From positions 1,860,001 to 1,924,000 of the forward strand of contig NZ_CP046175.1 of the NCBI RefSeq assembly GCF_009708215.1: a DNA stretch of 64,000 nt. Direction: 5' to 3'. The DNA is from Occultella kanbiaonis (GTDB lineage: Bacteria; Actinomycetota; Actinomycetes; Actinomycetales; Beutenbergiaceae). Below are positions 17,697 through 26,686 of the stretch, piece after piece. The notes under the pieces were generated by a model. The model was not told the DNA's origin and did no database searches. It saw only the letters and a program-made list of their open reading frames with translations. Position numbers and translations under genes: made by a program. Each line of letters begins with the position of its first letter. The stretch's first letter is position 1.

Positions 17697-20378
17697 CTAC
17701 TGCTTCGGTTCGGCGGGCAGGAGCTCTCCGGCGACGGTGACGCCGGCCGTGCCATCGCCAGCCGCGAGGGTGAGGTCCCCGGCCACGCCACCCGCGGCGC
17801 GCAGGTCCGTCAGCACGGCCAGCACCCGGTCGTGGTTCGCCCGGTCCAGGGTCAGTTCGGCCGAGGCGAACTTCGTCCGCTGCGAGACCTTGGCCTCGGA
17901 CTTCACCTTGCGCAGCGCGGCCAGGGCGGTGCCGGCCACGGCGACCAGCTCGGGGTCGCCGTCGCCGGCGGCCTCGCGCAGCACCTCGGAGGTGGGCCAG
18001 GCGGCGCGGTGCACCGAGCCCTCCCGCCACCAGGACCAGACCTCCTCGGTGGCGTACGGCAGCACCGGGGCGAACAGGCGCAGGATCGTGTCCAGGGCGA
18101 GCGAGAGCGCGGCCCGGGCCGAGGCCACCGCGGCCGGGTCCAGGCCCTCACGACCGTAGGCGCGGTCCTTGACGAGCTCGAGGTAGTCGTCGCAGAACGT
18201 CCAGAAGAACGTCTCCGTCACCTCCAGCGCCTGGGTGTGGTCGTAGGCGTCCAGTGCCCCCGTGGCGGTGTCCACCACGTCGGCGAGGCCGCGCAGGATG
18301 GCCCGGTCGATCGGCTCGGTCACGGCGTCCGGATCGAGCCGGACGGGGGCGTCCCCGGCGAACGAGAGCGCGAACTTCGAGGCGTTCAGCACCTTGATCG
18401 CGAGCCGTCGCCCGATCTTGATCTGGGTCGGCCGCTGCGGGTCGAACGAGGCGTCCGTGCCGAGGCGGGCCGAGGCAGCCCAGTACCGGACCGCGTCCGA
18501 ACCGTGCTCCTCGAGCATCGCGAGCGGGGTCACCACGTTGCCCTTGGACTTGGACATCTTCTTGCGGTCCGGGTCCAGGATCCACCCGGAGATGGCGGCG
18601 TGCGCCCACGGCAGGGCGCCGTGCTCCAGGTGTGAGCGCACGATCGTGGAGAACAGCCAGGTGCGGATGATGTCCTGCCCCTGCGCGCGCAGGTCCATCG
18701 GGAACACCCGCGAGAACAGGTCCGAATCCACCAGCCACCCGCCGGCGATCTGCGGGGTCAGCGAGGACGTCGCCCAGGTGTCCATGATGTCCGGGTCGGC
18801 CACGAATCCGCCCGGGACGCCGCGCTGGTCCTCGGTGAACCCGTGCGGCACGTGCGAGGACGGGTCGATCGGCAGGCTGGTCTCGTCCGGGACGATCGGG
18901 TGGGCGTGGTCGATCTCGCCGTCCGCCGTCACCGGGTACCAGAGCGGGATCGCCACGCCGAAGAAGCGCTGACGGGAGATCAGCCAGTCGCCGTTCAGTC
19001 CGCCGACCCAGTTCGCGTACCGGACGGCCATGAACTCGGGATGGAAGTCGAGCTCGTCGCCGCGGGCGAGCAGCTCGGCGCGCAGGTCGCGGCCCGGGGT
19101 CTCACGGCCGCCGTTGCGGATGTACCACTGTCGGGACGTGACGATCTCGAGGGGCTTGTCACCCTTCTCGTAGAAGTTCGCCTTGCGCTGGGTGGCCACC
19201 GGCTCGCCGAGCAGGTCGCCGCTCTCACGCAAGGCGTCGACGACGGCGGTGCGGGCCGAGAACGTCGTCTTGCCGGCGATCTCGGCGTACGTCGTGCGCC
19301 CGGCGTCCGTGGTCAACCAGTCCGGGGTCTCCCGCAGCAGCCGCCCGTCCCGGGCGATCACCGAACGGGTGGGCAGCTGGAGCTCGCGCCACCAGGTGAC
19401 GTCGGTGAGGTCGCCGAACGTGCAGCACATCGCGATGCCGGCGCCCTTGTCGGGCTCCGCCAGCGGGTGTGCGAGCACCGGCAGCTCCACCCCGAACAGC
19501 GGGGACGAGACGGTCGTGCCGAACAGGTGGGCGTACCGCTCGTCGTCCGGGTGCGCGATCAGCGCCACACAGGCCGGGAGCAGCTCGGGGCGGGTGGTCT
19601 CGATGACCACACCCTCGCCGTCGGCCGTGTGGAAGGTGATCTTGTGGAAGTGGCCGGGATAGTCACGGGCCTCGAGTTCGGCCTGGGCGACCGCGGTCTG
19701 GAACGTGACGTCCCACAGCCCGGGTGCCTCGGCCTGGTAGGCCTCGCCGCGGGCCAGGTTGCGCAGGAACGCGGTCTGCGCCACCTGCTGGGCCCGGTCG
19801 CCGATGGTCTGGTAGTGCTGGGACCAGTCCACGCTGAGGCCGAGGTAGCGCCACAGGTGCTCGAACTGGCGCTCGTCCTCGGCCGTGAGCCGCTGGCACA
19901 GTTCCACGAAGTTGCGCCGGGAGATGGGCTGCTGGTCCGCGGCCTTCACGGACTTCCCGTCGCCGCCGTCGTGCGGGGGCGTGAAGTCCTCGACGTACGG
20001 CAGCGACGGGTCGCAGCGCACGCCGTAGTAGTTCTGCACCCGGCGCTCGGTGGGCAGGCCGTTGTCGTCCCAGCCCATCGGGTAGAACACCTCGCGCCCG
20101 CGCATCCGCTGGAACCGGGCCACCACGTCGGTGTGCGTGTAGGAGAACACGTGCCCGACGTGCAGCGAGCCGGACACCGTGGGCGGCGGGGTGTCGATGG
20201 AGTACACCTGCTCGCGGGTGGCGCTGCGGTCGAAGGCGTAGGTCCGTTCCTGCGCCCAGGTCGCGCCCCAGCGCTCCTCCAGACCCTCCAGGGAGGGCTT
20301 GTCCGGTACCTGCGCGACCGGGCGGATGGCCTCGGTCGGGGCGGGTGCGGGACGGGTGGAGGATGCGCTGGAAGTCAT
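17697..20378 (-). CDS. valS: valyl-tRNA synthetase
   Basis: Encodes 893 residues of a class I aminoacyl-tRNA synthetase. The HIGH motif appears as PPPTVSGSLHVGHVFSY (residues about 64-80) and the KMSKS motif as RKKMSKSKGNVV (about 604-615); the editing (CP1) domain lies between (WDVTFQTAVAQAELE). It charges tRNA-Val and hydrolyses mischarged Thr. The short C-terminal tail is typical of the actinobacterial/archaeal-like ValS group. The start follows GATGAT by eight bases with no evident ribosome site. The gene stands alone between two hairpins. Confidence 0.96.
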   Translation of the reverse strand: MTSSASSTRPAPAPTEAIRPVAQVPDKPSLEGLEERWGATWAQERTYAFDRSATREQVYSIDTPPPTVSGSLHVGHVFSYTHTDVVARFQRMRGREVFYPMGWDDNGLPTERRVQNYYGVRCDPSLPYVEDFTPPHDGGDGKSVKAADQQPISRRNFVELCQRLTAEDERQFEHLWRYLGLSVDWSQHYQTIGDRAQQVAQTAFLRNLARGEAYQAEAPGLWDVTFQTAVAQAELEARDYPGHFHKITFHTADGEGVVIETTRPELLPACVALIAHPDDERYAHLFGTTVSSPLFGVELPVLAHPLAEPDKGAGIAMCCTFGDLTDVTWWRELQLPTRSVIARDGRLLRETPDWLTTDAGRTTYAEIAGKTTFSARTAVVDALRESGDLLGEPVATQRKANFYEKGDKPLEIVTSRQWYIRNGGRETPGRDLRAELLARGDELDFHPEFMAVRYANWVGGLNGDWLISRQRFFGVAIPLWYPVTADGEIDHAHPIVPDETSLPIDPSSHVPHGFTEDQRGVPGGFVADPDIMDTWATSSLTPQIAGGWLVDSDLFSRVFPMDLRAQGQDIIRTWLFSTIVRSHLEHGALPWAHAAISGWILDPDRKKMSKSKGNVVTPLAMLEEHGSDAVRYWAASARLGTDASFDPQRPTQIKIGRRLAIKVLNASKFALSFAGDAPVRLDPDAVTEPIDRAILRGLADVVDTATGALDAYDHTQALEVTETFFWTFCDDYLELVKDRAYGREGLDPAAVASARAALSLALDTILRLFAPVLPYATEEVWSWWREGSVHRAAWPTSEVLREAAGDGDPELVAVAGTALAALRKVKSEAKVSQRTKFASAELTLDRANHDRVLAVLTDLRAAGGVAGDLTLAAGDGTAGVTVAGELLPAEPKQ

Positions 20379-20391
20379 GGTTCTAGATCAT

Positions 20392-20426
20392 CCCAGATCG
20401 CCGGGGTGTGGCCGAACCGATCTGGG
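20392..20426 (-). terminator. hairpin downstream of the VOC gene
   Basis: CCCAGATCG and CGATCTGGG form perfect 9-bp arms with a 17-base loop, starting nine bases beyond the VOC stop codon and 14 bases before the valS start. It probably separates the two same-strand genes. Confidence 0.5.
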
Positions 20427-20434
20427 TGGCGCCC

Positions 20435-20824
20435 TCACCCGGCCGGCGCCGCCGTCTCCCAGAGCCCCACCAGGTTGCCCTCGGAGTCGGTGAAGTAGGC
20501 GGTGAAGCCCATCTCACCGACCGGCTGCTTGCCGATCACGACGGCTCCACCCGCGGCGGTCACCTTCGCCAGCGTGGACTCGATGTCCGGGGTGTCGATC
20601 GTGATCACTGGCGCTTCGATCGGTGCCTCGCGCTGCATCATGCCGCCACCGATGTAGCCGGGCTCCGTTGGGCCCCGTTCGGGCGAGCTCGGCCCGGTGG
20701 TGACGACCGAGTAGTCGAAACCGGGCATCGCATCGATCTGCCAGCCGAAGATGTCGCGGTAGAAGCCGCGGGCCCGGTCGCCGTCGTCGAACGGGACCTC
20801 GAAGTGCACCACTCGACCGGTCAT
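20435..20824 (-). CDS. VOC family (glyoxalase-like) protein
   Basis: Encodes 129 residues with two beta-alpha-beta-beta-beta modules: VVHFEVPFDDGDRARGFYRDIFGW and APVITIDTPDIESTLAKVTAAG...GFTAYFTDSEGNLVGLWE. The family covers metal-dependent lyases, dioxygenases and resistance proteins; here the substrate is unknown. The start at 20824 is chosen because GGAGGTGAG lies six bases upstream, while the open frame runs five codons further. Confidence 0.8.
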   Translation of the reverse strand: MTGRVVHFEVPFDDGDRARGFYRDIFGWQIDAMPGFDYSVVTTGPSSPERGPTEPGYIGGGMMQREAPIEAPVITIDTPDIESTLAKVTAAGGAVVIGKQPVGEMGFTAYFTDSEGNLVGLWETAAPAG

Positions 20825-20884
20825 GGAACTCACCTCCACGTAGAGGCCGCGCCGCTCGCGGCCGCGAGTTCCAGGCTACGTCCG

Positions 20885-21703
20885 CTACTCCCGCACGGCA
20901 CCCTCGAGCATGCCCCGGATGAAGGACCGCTGCGCGAACAGGTACAGGATCACCACCGGCAGGGCCACCAGCACCGCGGCGGCGGCGAGCAGCGCGGTGG
21001 CCTGCACGTGCTGCCCCTTGAAGATCGCCAGCGCGAGCGGGGCCGTGCGGAACTCCCCGTTCGGGCTCATCACCAGCGGGATCAGGAACTCGTTCCAGGT
21101 CCACATGAACGCCAGCACGGTCAGCGTCATGACCGCGGGCCGGCCGATCGGCACGAGGATCGACCACAGCACGCGGCGCGGGCTCGCGCCGTCGAGGGTG
21201 GCCGCCTCGATCAGCGACGGCGGACTGGTCCGGAAGTACGCGCGCATCCAGTAGGTGCCGAACGCGATGGACTGGGCGATCTGCGGGAGCGCCACGGCCC
21301 ACAGCGTGTTCGTCAGGCCGAGGTCGCGCAGGTCGTAGAACAGCGGCACCACGATCGCCTCGGTCGGCACCATGATGCCCAGCAGGAACAGGTAGAACAG
21401 CGCCCGCGAGCCGGCGAACCTCATCGTGCCGAACGCGAACCCGGACAGGATGGACGCGACCACGGCCACCGACACCACGGTCACCGACACCAGCAGCGAC
21501 GTGCGCAGGTACCGCGAGAACTCGCCCTCGGTCCAGGCGTCGACGAAGTTCTCCGGGTGCAGCCCGAGGATCCCGGGTGCGGCTGCGGCGGACTGCGGCG
21601 AGAGCGCCGCGGCCAGCACGGTGACGATCGGGGCGAGCGCGAACGCCGCGAACACGATCAGGATCAGGTAGTTCAGGGCGCGTTCGGTGCCGGAGGTGAT
21701 CAT
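20885..21703 (-). CDS. carbohydrate ABC transporter permease (MalG type)
   Basis: Encodes 272 residues with six predicted membrane segments and the EAA loop EAATLDGASPRRVLWSILVP. It is the second membrane subunit of a sugar importer. The ATG overlaps the stop of the first permease gene in an ATGA junction (21700-21703), showing translational coupling. No ATPase gene is in the operon, so a shared MsiK-type ATPase encoded elsewhere is expected. Confidence 0.9.
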   Translation of the reverse strand: MITSGTERALNYLILIVFAAFALAPIVTVLAAALSPQSAAAAPGILGLHPENFVDAWTEGEFSRYLRTSLLVSVTVVSVAVVASILSGFAFGTMRFAGSRALFYLFLLGIMVPTEAIVVPLFYDLRDLGLTNTLWAVALPQIAQSIAFGTYWMRAYFRTSPPSLIEAATLDGASPRRVLWSILVPIGRPAVMTLTVLAFMWTWNEFLIPLVMSPNGEFRTAPLALAIFKGQHVQATALLAAAAVLVALPVVILYLFAQRSFIRGMLEGAVRE

Positions 21704-22569
21704 CCCTGGCGCCCCTCGGCGATCCGGTTCACGATCACGTTGAGCACGAAGATGATCGCGGTCAGGGCGACGGCGATCGCGGCCGCCGAGCCCACCGCGC
21801 CCTCCCGGAAGGCCCGCTGGAACACCTCGTAGGCGGGCACCGTGGTGGAGTTGCCCGGGCCGCCGCCGGTGGTCACGTAGACGAGGTCGAACGTCTTCAG
21901 CGCGGCCACGATCGTGAGGGTCAGCGCCACCGCGATCTCCCCGCGCACGCTCGGCAGCGTGATCGCGAAGAACTCCCGGATCGCCCCGGCACCGTCGAGG
22001 CGGGCCGCCTCGAACAGTTCCCGCGGCACCCGCCCCATCCCGGCCAGCAGCAGCACGGTCACGAGCCCGGTCTGCACCCAGGTGCCGACGATCCCCACCG
22101 CCGGCAGGGTCCACGTGTAGTCACCCAGCCAGGTCCGGGTCAGCGCATCCAGCCCGACGGCGCGCAGCGCGGTGTTGAGGCCGCCGTCGGGTGCGTAGAT
22201 CTGACGCCACGCGACCGCCACGACCACCATGGCCAGGACCTGCGGCAGGAACACCACCGTCCGGAACAGGCCGAGACCGCGCACCTGCGCCCGGTTCAGG
22301 ATCGCCGCGACCACCAGGCCGAGCACCAGCGGCAACACGCTGAAGAAGAGGATCAGCACGAGGGCGTGCCCGAACGCGGCCCGGAGCACCTCGTCGGTGA
22401 ACAGTTCCACGTAGTTGTCGAACCCGACGAACTCCGACGCCCCGAGCCCGTCCCATTCGAACAGCGAGAACTGCACGGACCGGATCAGCGGGTAGATCAG
22501 GAACCCGCCGAACAGCAGCAGGGCTGGGGCCAGGTACAGGTACGGCAGGTAGCGGCGCTGGTGCCTCAT
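21700..22569 (-). CDS. carbohydrate ABC transporter permease (MalF type)
   Basis: Encodes 289 residues, six membrane segments, with the N-terminal YLYLAPALLLFGGFLIYPL segment and the EAA loop EAARLDGAGAIREFFAITLP. It pairs with the MalG-type permease that overlaps its stop codon and with the binding protein gene 47 bases upstream. The sugar transported is not predictable from sequence; the GH4 enzyme nearby suggests an oligosaccharide or glucoside. Confidence 0.9.
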   Translation of the reverse strand: MRHQRRYLPYLYLAPALLLFGGFLIYPLIRSVQFSLFEWDGLGASEFVGFDNYVELFTDEVLRAAFGHALVLILFFSVLPLVLGLVVAAILNRAQVRGLGLFRTVVFLPQVLAMVVVAVAWRQIYAPDGGLNTALRAVGLDALTRTWLGDYTWTLPAVGIVGTWVQTGLVTVLLLAGMGRVPRELFEAARLDGAGAIREFFAITLPSVRGEIAVALTLTIVAALKTFDLVYVTTGGGPGNSTTVPAYEVFQRAFREGAVGSAAAIAVALTAIIFVLNVIVNRIAEGRQG

Positions 22570-22616
22570 CGTGCGCCCGTGGTCCGTGCCCGGCCCGTCG
22601 CGTCGTGCACCCTCGC

Positions 22617-23984
22617 TCAGCCTTCGGCGACGAACGCGCTGTAGTCGTCCTCCAGGACCTGCGTGAACTGTGCCGGATCCGTCTGGGCGGCGATCAGGTC
22701 CTGCAGTGCCGCGCCGATCGTGTCACCCATGGTCGGGGTCGCCCAGTCCAGGTACGGGAGCAGATGCCCGTTCTCGCTGACGTCCCCGAACGCCGCGAAG
22801 ATGTCCGCGTTCACCCCGGACTCCGGGGCGAGCTCGGCGGTCCGGTTCACCGGCATGTTGCCGGTCTCGGCGAGGACGGCCATAGCGTCGTCGCTGGTGA
22901 TGAAGTCGATGTACCCGGCCGCGGCGTCCGCGTTCGGGCTCTGCGCCGTGACGGCGAACGGGAGCCCCGTCGCACCGGTGGTGGCGCGCTGTCCGCCGGC
23001 CTCCGCGGGCGGCGGTGCCATGAAGCCGACGTCCTCGCCCATGGCCGCCTCGAGGTCCGCGGCGAGCCAGGAACCACCGATCAGGAACGTGCCGGTGCCC
23101 TCACCGAAGGAGGCCCAGGCGGCGTCGTAGTCGGTGCCGTTCGGACCCTCGTTGAAGTAGCCGGACTCCACCCAGCCCTGCAGCTCGGCGGCCGCGGCCT
23201 CATTCTCGGGGGTGAGCCAGGAGGCACCCGCGTTGCCCTGCCCGAGCGCGGCGATCTGGTCCGCGGGCACGTGCTGACCCTGGATCGGGCCGAACACGTG
23301 CACGGCCGGCCAGCCGTCCAGGTTGCCGAGCTGGATCGGCACCTGACCGGCGGCCTGCGCGCTCGCCAGCGCGGCGGTGAAGTCCGCCCAGGTGCCGCCC
23401 GTCAGCGCCGCCTCGTCGATGCCCGCGGCGCTCAGCGCGGCCCGGGAGTAGAAGATCCCGACGATCTCACCGACCTGCGGCAGCCCGTAGATGTTGCCCT
23501 CGCCGAACGTGACGCCGTCCGCGGAGTAGGTCGAGGCCGCCAGCACGGACTCCGAGTACCGGTCGGTCCAGCCGTACGCGTCCGCGTACGGGGTCAGGTC
23601 GAGCAGCAGGTCGGCGCCGACGAACGCGCCCATGGTGCCGCGGGAGTTGTTGGCCTGCACCACGTCCGGGGCGTCGTCCCCGGTGAGGGCGCCGCGCAGG
23701 GTCGTCTCGAGGTCGTCGAAGGACTGCGAGAGCCGGTCGATGGTGATGTTCGGGTAGGCGTCCATGAACGCCTCGTTCAACTGCGTCATCTGCTCGTCCT
23801 GGCCGCCGCGGGTCTCCTGGTCCCACACGGTCAGCGTGATGTCCCCGAGGGCGGCGAGATCCGTCGAGATCTCCCGGTCCTCGGACGACGGGGGATCCTC
23901 CGAGCCCGAGCCGGGAGCGCAGGCGGCGAGCAGCACGCCGGCGGCGAGCACCGCCGTCGAGATCTTCAAAGCATTGCGGTTCAT
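22617..23984 (-). CDS. sugar ABC transporter solute-binding lipoprotein
   Basis: Encodes 455 residues of the family 1 extracellular solute-binding proteins. A lipoprotein signal, MNRNALKISTAVLAAGVLLAACAPG, has the lipobox LLAAC; the mature part shows TLTVWDQETRGGQDEQM and the hinge region typical of maltose/oligosaccharide binders. It is anchored outside the cell and delivers sugar to the two downstream permeases. AAGGA precedes the ATG at 23984. It follows the kinase gene by 28 bases, so kinase, binding protein and permeases form one operon. Confidence 0.92.
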   Translation of the reverse strand: MNRNALKISTAVLAAGVLLAACAPGSGSEDPPSSEDREISTDLAALGDITLTVWDQETRGGQDEQMTQLNEAFMDAYPNITIDRLSQSFDDLETTLRGALTGDDAPDVVQANNSRGTMGAFVGADLLLDLTPYADAYGWTDRYSESVLAASTYSADGVTFGEGNIYGLPQVGEIVGIFYSRAALSAAGIDEAALTGGTWADFTAALASAQAAGQVPIQLGNLDGWPAVHVFGPIQGQHVPADQIAALGQGNAGASWLTPENEAAAAELQGWVESGYFNEGPNGTDYDAAWASFGEGTGTFLIGGSWLAADLEAAMGEDVGFMAPPPAEAGGQRATTGATGLPFAVTAQSPNADAAAGYIDFITSDDAMAVLAETGNMPVNRTAELAPESGVNADIFAAFGDVSENGHLLPYLDWATPTMGDTIGAALQDLIAAQTDPAQFTQVLEDDYSAFVAEG

Positions 23985-24012
23985 GATCGTCCTTGTGTTT
24001 CGGGGGGATGGG

Positions 24013-25212
24013 TCAGCGGGTCGACGGCGGCCCGTCGGGTCGTGGGGGCGGCGGCGGATAGCGCAGCGCAGGCTGGGCGACGGGCTCGTCGGTGGCGGCG
24101 TCCGCGTCCGAGAACCGGGCGATCGTGGCCTCGGCCCGGCGCACCCGGCGGGTGTCCACACCCTTCAGGCACTCCTCCATGAAGCCGTAGTGGGTCACGG
24201 TCTCACGGGCGTCGGCCCTTCCGTCGGCCGCGTGCTCCTTCGTCACGCGCCACCAGTCGGCGAGGTCGCCCCACCCGGGCGCGGCCAGCGAGCCGCCGAA
24301 CTGCTGCACGGCCAGCGCCGAGCAGAGCACGCCGAACCGGAGCCGCTTCTGCAGCTGCCAGCCGCGCAGGGTGCCCAGCACCAGGGCCGCCGCGAACACG
24401 TCGCCGGCACCGGTGGGGTCGATCGCACCGACGCGCAGCGACGGCGCCGCCGCCCGCTCCCCGGTGGAGGAGTCGATGGCGATGACGCCCTTGTGCCCGC
24501 GGGTGACCACCGCGAGCGGCACGTGCTCGGCGAGCGCCACCAGGGCGGCCTCGGGGGTCGTGGTGCGGGTGTAGCCCATCGCCTCGTCGGCGTTCGGGGT
24601 GAACGCGTGGCAGTCCGCGAGGTCGGTGAGGATCCGCCGGTCCCACTGCTGCTCCGGGTCCCAGCCGGCGTCGGCGAACACGAGGGCGCCGTCCCTGGCG
24701 GCCGCACGCCACCAGGACGCCTCCCGCACCTCCGGGTCGCCGAGGTCCGCGAGCACGGCGCGGGTGCGCGGCGGCGGTGAGAGCAGGTCGGTGATCGGCT
24801 CCGGCGCGGGATGCCCGTGCGTCACCATCGACCGGTCGTCGTCCAGCGCGAGCGAGACCGTGACCGGGGTGTGCCAGTCGTGGAAGCGCCGGGACCTGCT
24901 CAGGTCCACGTGCTCCTGGTCGCGCAGCACCGACCACATCCAGTCGCCGTAGAGGTCGTCGCCGAAGCCGGCCGCGAGGCCCGTGCGCAGGCCGAGGCGG
25001 GCGGTCGCCACGGCAAGGTTCGCGATGCCGCCGGGGGAGGAGCCCATGCCCTCGGTCCAGACCTCCGTGCCCGGTGCCGGCGGGACCGGGAACCCGGTGA
25101 AGACCAGGTCGAAGAAGACGGTCCCGGCGAGCAGCACATCGAGCGTGGGTGGGACGGGGGCGGCGGCGGGCGGCCTGGCGGGGTAGATCATGGTGAGTAG
25201 GGAGTCTGCCAT
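24013..25212 (-). CDS. PfkB-family carbohydrate kinase
   Basis: Encodes 399 residues of the ribokinase/PfkB superfamily: the N-terminal GMGSSPGGIANLAVATARLG glycine motif and the C-terminal DPTGAGDVFAAAL motif with the catalytic Asp. A tail of about 60 residues beyond the core ends in a proline-rich stretch. As the first gene of the sugar importer operon and divergent from GH4, it probably phosphorylates the imported sugar or its hydrolysis product. An internal ATG at 25191 would leave a more usual 40-base divergent promoter region. Confidence 0.88.
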   Translation of the reverse strand: MADSLLTMIYPARPPAAAPVPPTLDVLLAGTVFFDLVFTGFPVPPAPGTEVWTEGMGSSPGGIANLAVATARLGLRTGLAAGFGDDLYGDWMWSVLRDQEHVDLSRSRRFHDWHTPVTVSLALDDDRSMVTHGHPAPEPITDLLSPPPRTRAVLADLGDPEVREASWWRAAARDGALVFADAGWDPEQQWDRRILTDLADCHAFTPNADEAMGYTRTTTPEAALVALAEHVPLAVVTRGHKGVIAIDSSTGERAAAPSLRVGAIDPTGAGDVFAAALVLGTLRGWQLQKRLRFGVLCSALAVQQFGGSLAAPGWGDLADWWRVTKEHAADGRADARETVTHYGFMEECLKGVDTRRVRRAEATIARFSDADAATDEPVAQPALRYPPPPPRPDGPPSTR

Positions 25213-25231
25213 GGTGGGCTACGTTGCGGAC

Positions 25232-26578
25232 ATGAGAATTGCCATCCTCGGCGGCGGAGGGTTCCGGGTGCCGCTGGTCTGTTCTGCGCTGGCCCACGCC
25301 CACGACCGCGTGGGCACCACCGAGGTCGTGCTGCAGGACACCGACCCGGCCCGGCTGCGGACCATGGCGGCCGTCCTCGACGGCATGGCCGCCGACCTGC
25401 CGCACCCGCCCACGGTGACCGTCGCCGCCGACCTGGACTCCGCCGTCGCCGGCGTCGACGTCGTGTTCAGCGCGATCAGGGTGGGCGGCACGCACGGGCG
25501 CACCGTCGACGAACGGGTCGCCCTCGGCCTCGGCCTGCTCGGTCAGGAGACGATCGGCGCGGGAGGCCTTGCCTACGCGCTGCGCACCGTGCCCGTCATG
25601 GACCACGTCGCCGCCCGCATCGCGGCGCTCGCACCGCAGGCCTGGACCATCAACTTCACCAACCCCGCCGGCATCATCACCGAGGTGATGCGGACCCACC
25701 TCGGGGACCGGGTGGTCGGCATCTGCGACACCCCGATCGGGCTGGTCCGGCGAGTCGCTCGGACCCTCGGCGTGGACCTCGCCGACGCCGTCGTCGACTA
25801 CGTCGGGCTGAACCACCTCGGCTGGCTGCACTCGTTGACGGTCGACGGCGTCGATCGCCTTCCCGAGCTGCTCGCCGACGATGGGCTGCTCGGCTCGATC
25901 GAGGAGGCCCGCACCCTTGGGCCGGACTGGGTCCGGGCGCTGGGGGCCATCCCGAACGAGTACCTGTACTACTACTACTTCGCCCGGGAGGCGGCGGCCC
26001 GGATCTCCGGCGCCGAGCAGACCCGTGGTGAGTTCCTCGACGCCCAGCAGTCGGCGTTCTACGCGCGCGCGGGCACCGGCACCGAAGCCGTGGTGGCCCG
26101 TACCGCCTGGGACGAGACGCTGCACGAGCGGGAGGCCACCTACATGGCCGAGGCACGCGAGGGCGAGCGGGAGCAGGCCGATGTCGAGGGGGGCGGCTAC
26201 CACGAGGTGGCCGTCGACCTGATGGCGGCTCTGCTCGCGGGCGAGCGCGCGTCGATGATCCTGGACATCGCGAACAACGGCATCATCCCGACGCTGCCGG
26301 ACGACGCGGTCATCGAGGTGCCATGCCAGGTGGACTCCTCGGGAGTGGCGCCGTTGGTGCCGCCGTCGCCGTTGAGCCTGGACGAGCTGGGTCTGGTCAC
26401 CGCGGTCAAGGCCGCGGACCGGCTGCTCATCGAGGCCGCCCGGACCGGTTCGCGTGAGCTCGCCTGGCGTGCGTTCGCGGTGCACCCGTTGGTGGACTCG
26501 GTGGACCTGGCCCGGCGCCTCGTGGATGGCTACGTCGCCGCGAGTCCCGAGATCGCGGCGGTCCTGCACGCTTCGTGA
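25232..26578 (+). CDS. GH4 family glycosidase (6-phospho-beta-glucosidase-like)
   Basis: Encodes 448 residues. The N-terminal Rossmann fold MRIAILGGGGFRVPLV binds NAD; family GH4 uses NAD and a divalent metal in a redox-elimination mechanism. NFTNPAGI, GICDTP (Cys ligand) and GLNHLGW (His ligand) are the metal and substrate motifs. Most relatives act on 6-phospho-glucosides. The ATG follows TACGTT (25220-25225) by six bases, indicating a leaderless mRNA. It is divergent from the kinase/importer operon, so uptake, phosphorylation and cleavage are probably linked. Confidence 0.9.
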   Translation: MRIAILGGGGFRVPLVCSALAHAHDRVGTTEVVLQDTDPARLRTMAAVLDGMAADLPHPPTVTVAADLDSAVAGVDVVFSAIRVGGTHGRTVDERVALGLGLLGQETIGAGGLAYALRTVPVMDHVAARIAALAPQAWTINFTNPAGIITEVMRTHLGDRVVGICDTPIGLVRRVARTLGVDLADAVVDYVGLNHLGWLHSLTVDGVDRLPELLADDGLLGSIEEARTLGPDWVRALGAIPNEYLYYYYFAREAAARISGAEQTRGEFLDAQQSAFYARAGTGTEAVVARTAWDETLHEREATYMAEAREGEREQADVEGGGYHEVAVDLMAALLAGERASMILDIANNGIIPTLPDDAVIEVPCQVDSSGVAPLVPPSPLSLDELGLVTAVKAADRLLIEAARTGSRELAWRAFAVHPLVDSVDLARRLVDGYVAASPEIAAVLHAS

Positions 26579-26595
26579 GTCATCTCACACCACGG

Positions 26596-26621
26596 GTGCC
26601 ATTCGCGATCCGGCATGGCAC
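26596..26621 (+). terminator. hairpin after the GH4 gene
   Basis: GTGCCAT and ATGGCAC are 7-bp perfect arms with a 12-base loop, starting 17 bases after the GH4 stop codon. No U-tract follows. Confidence 0.4.
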
Positions 26622-26686
26622 ACTCGTTTGGCCGGGGGGCGGCGCCGCGGGGCGCAGGGGGAGGATCCGAGAACGAGGGGAAGTCT

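Noticed and set aside
20379-20434. T-box or other tRNA-responsive leader for valS
   Set aside because: Only 14 bases separate the hairpin from the start codon, and no T-box sequence or specifier loop fits; the stem is better read as the terminator of the VOC gene.
22605-24182. Long plus-strand open frame antisense to the sugar-binding lipoprotein
   Set aside because: Low-complexity composition and no domain; the minus strand has a complete lipoprotein with signal and ribosome site.
24203-26569. 788-codon minus-strand frame across the kinase and GH4 genes
   Set aside because: It crosses a well-defined divergent promoter region and is a shadow of two recognised genes.
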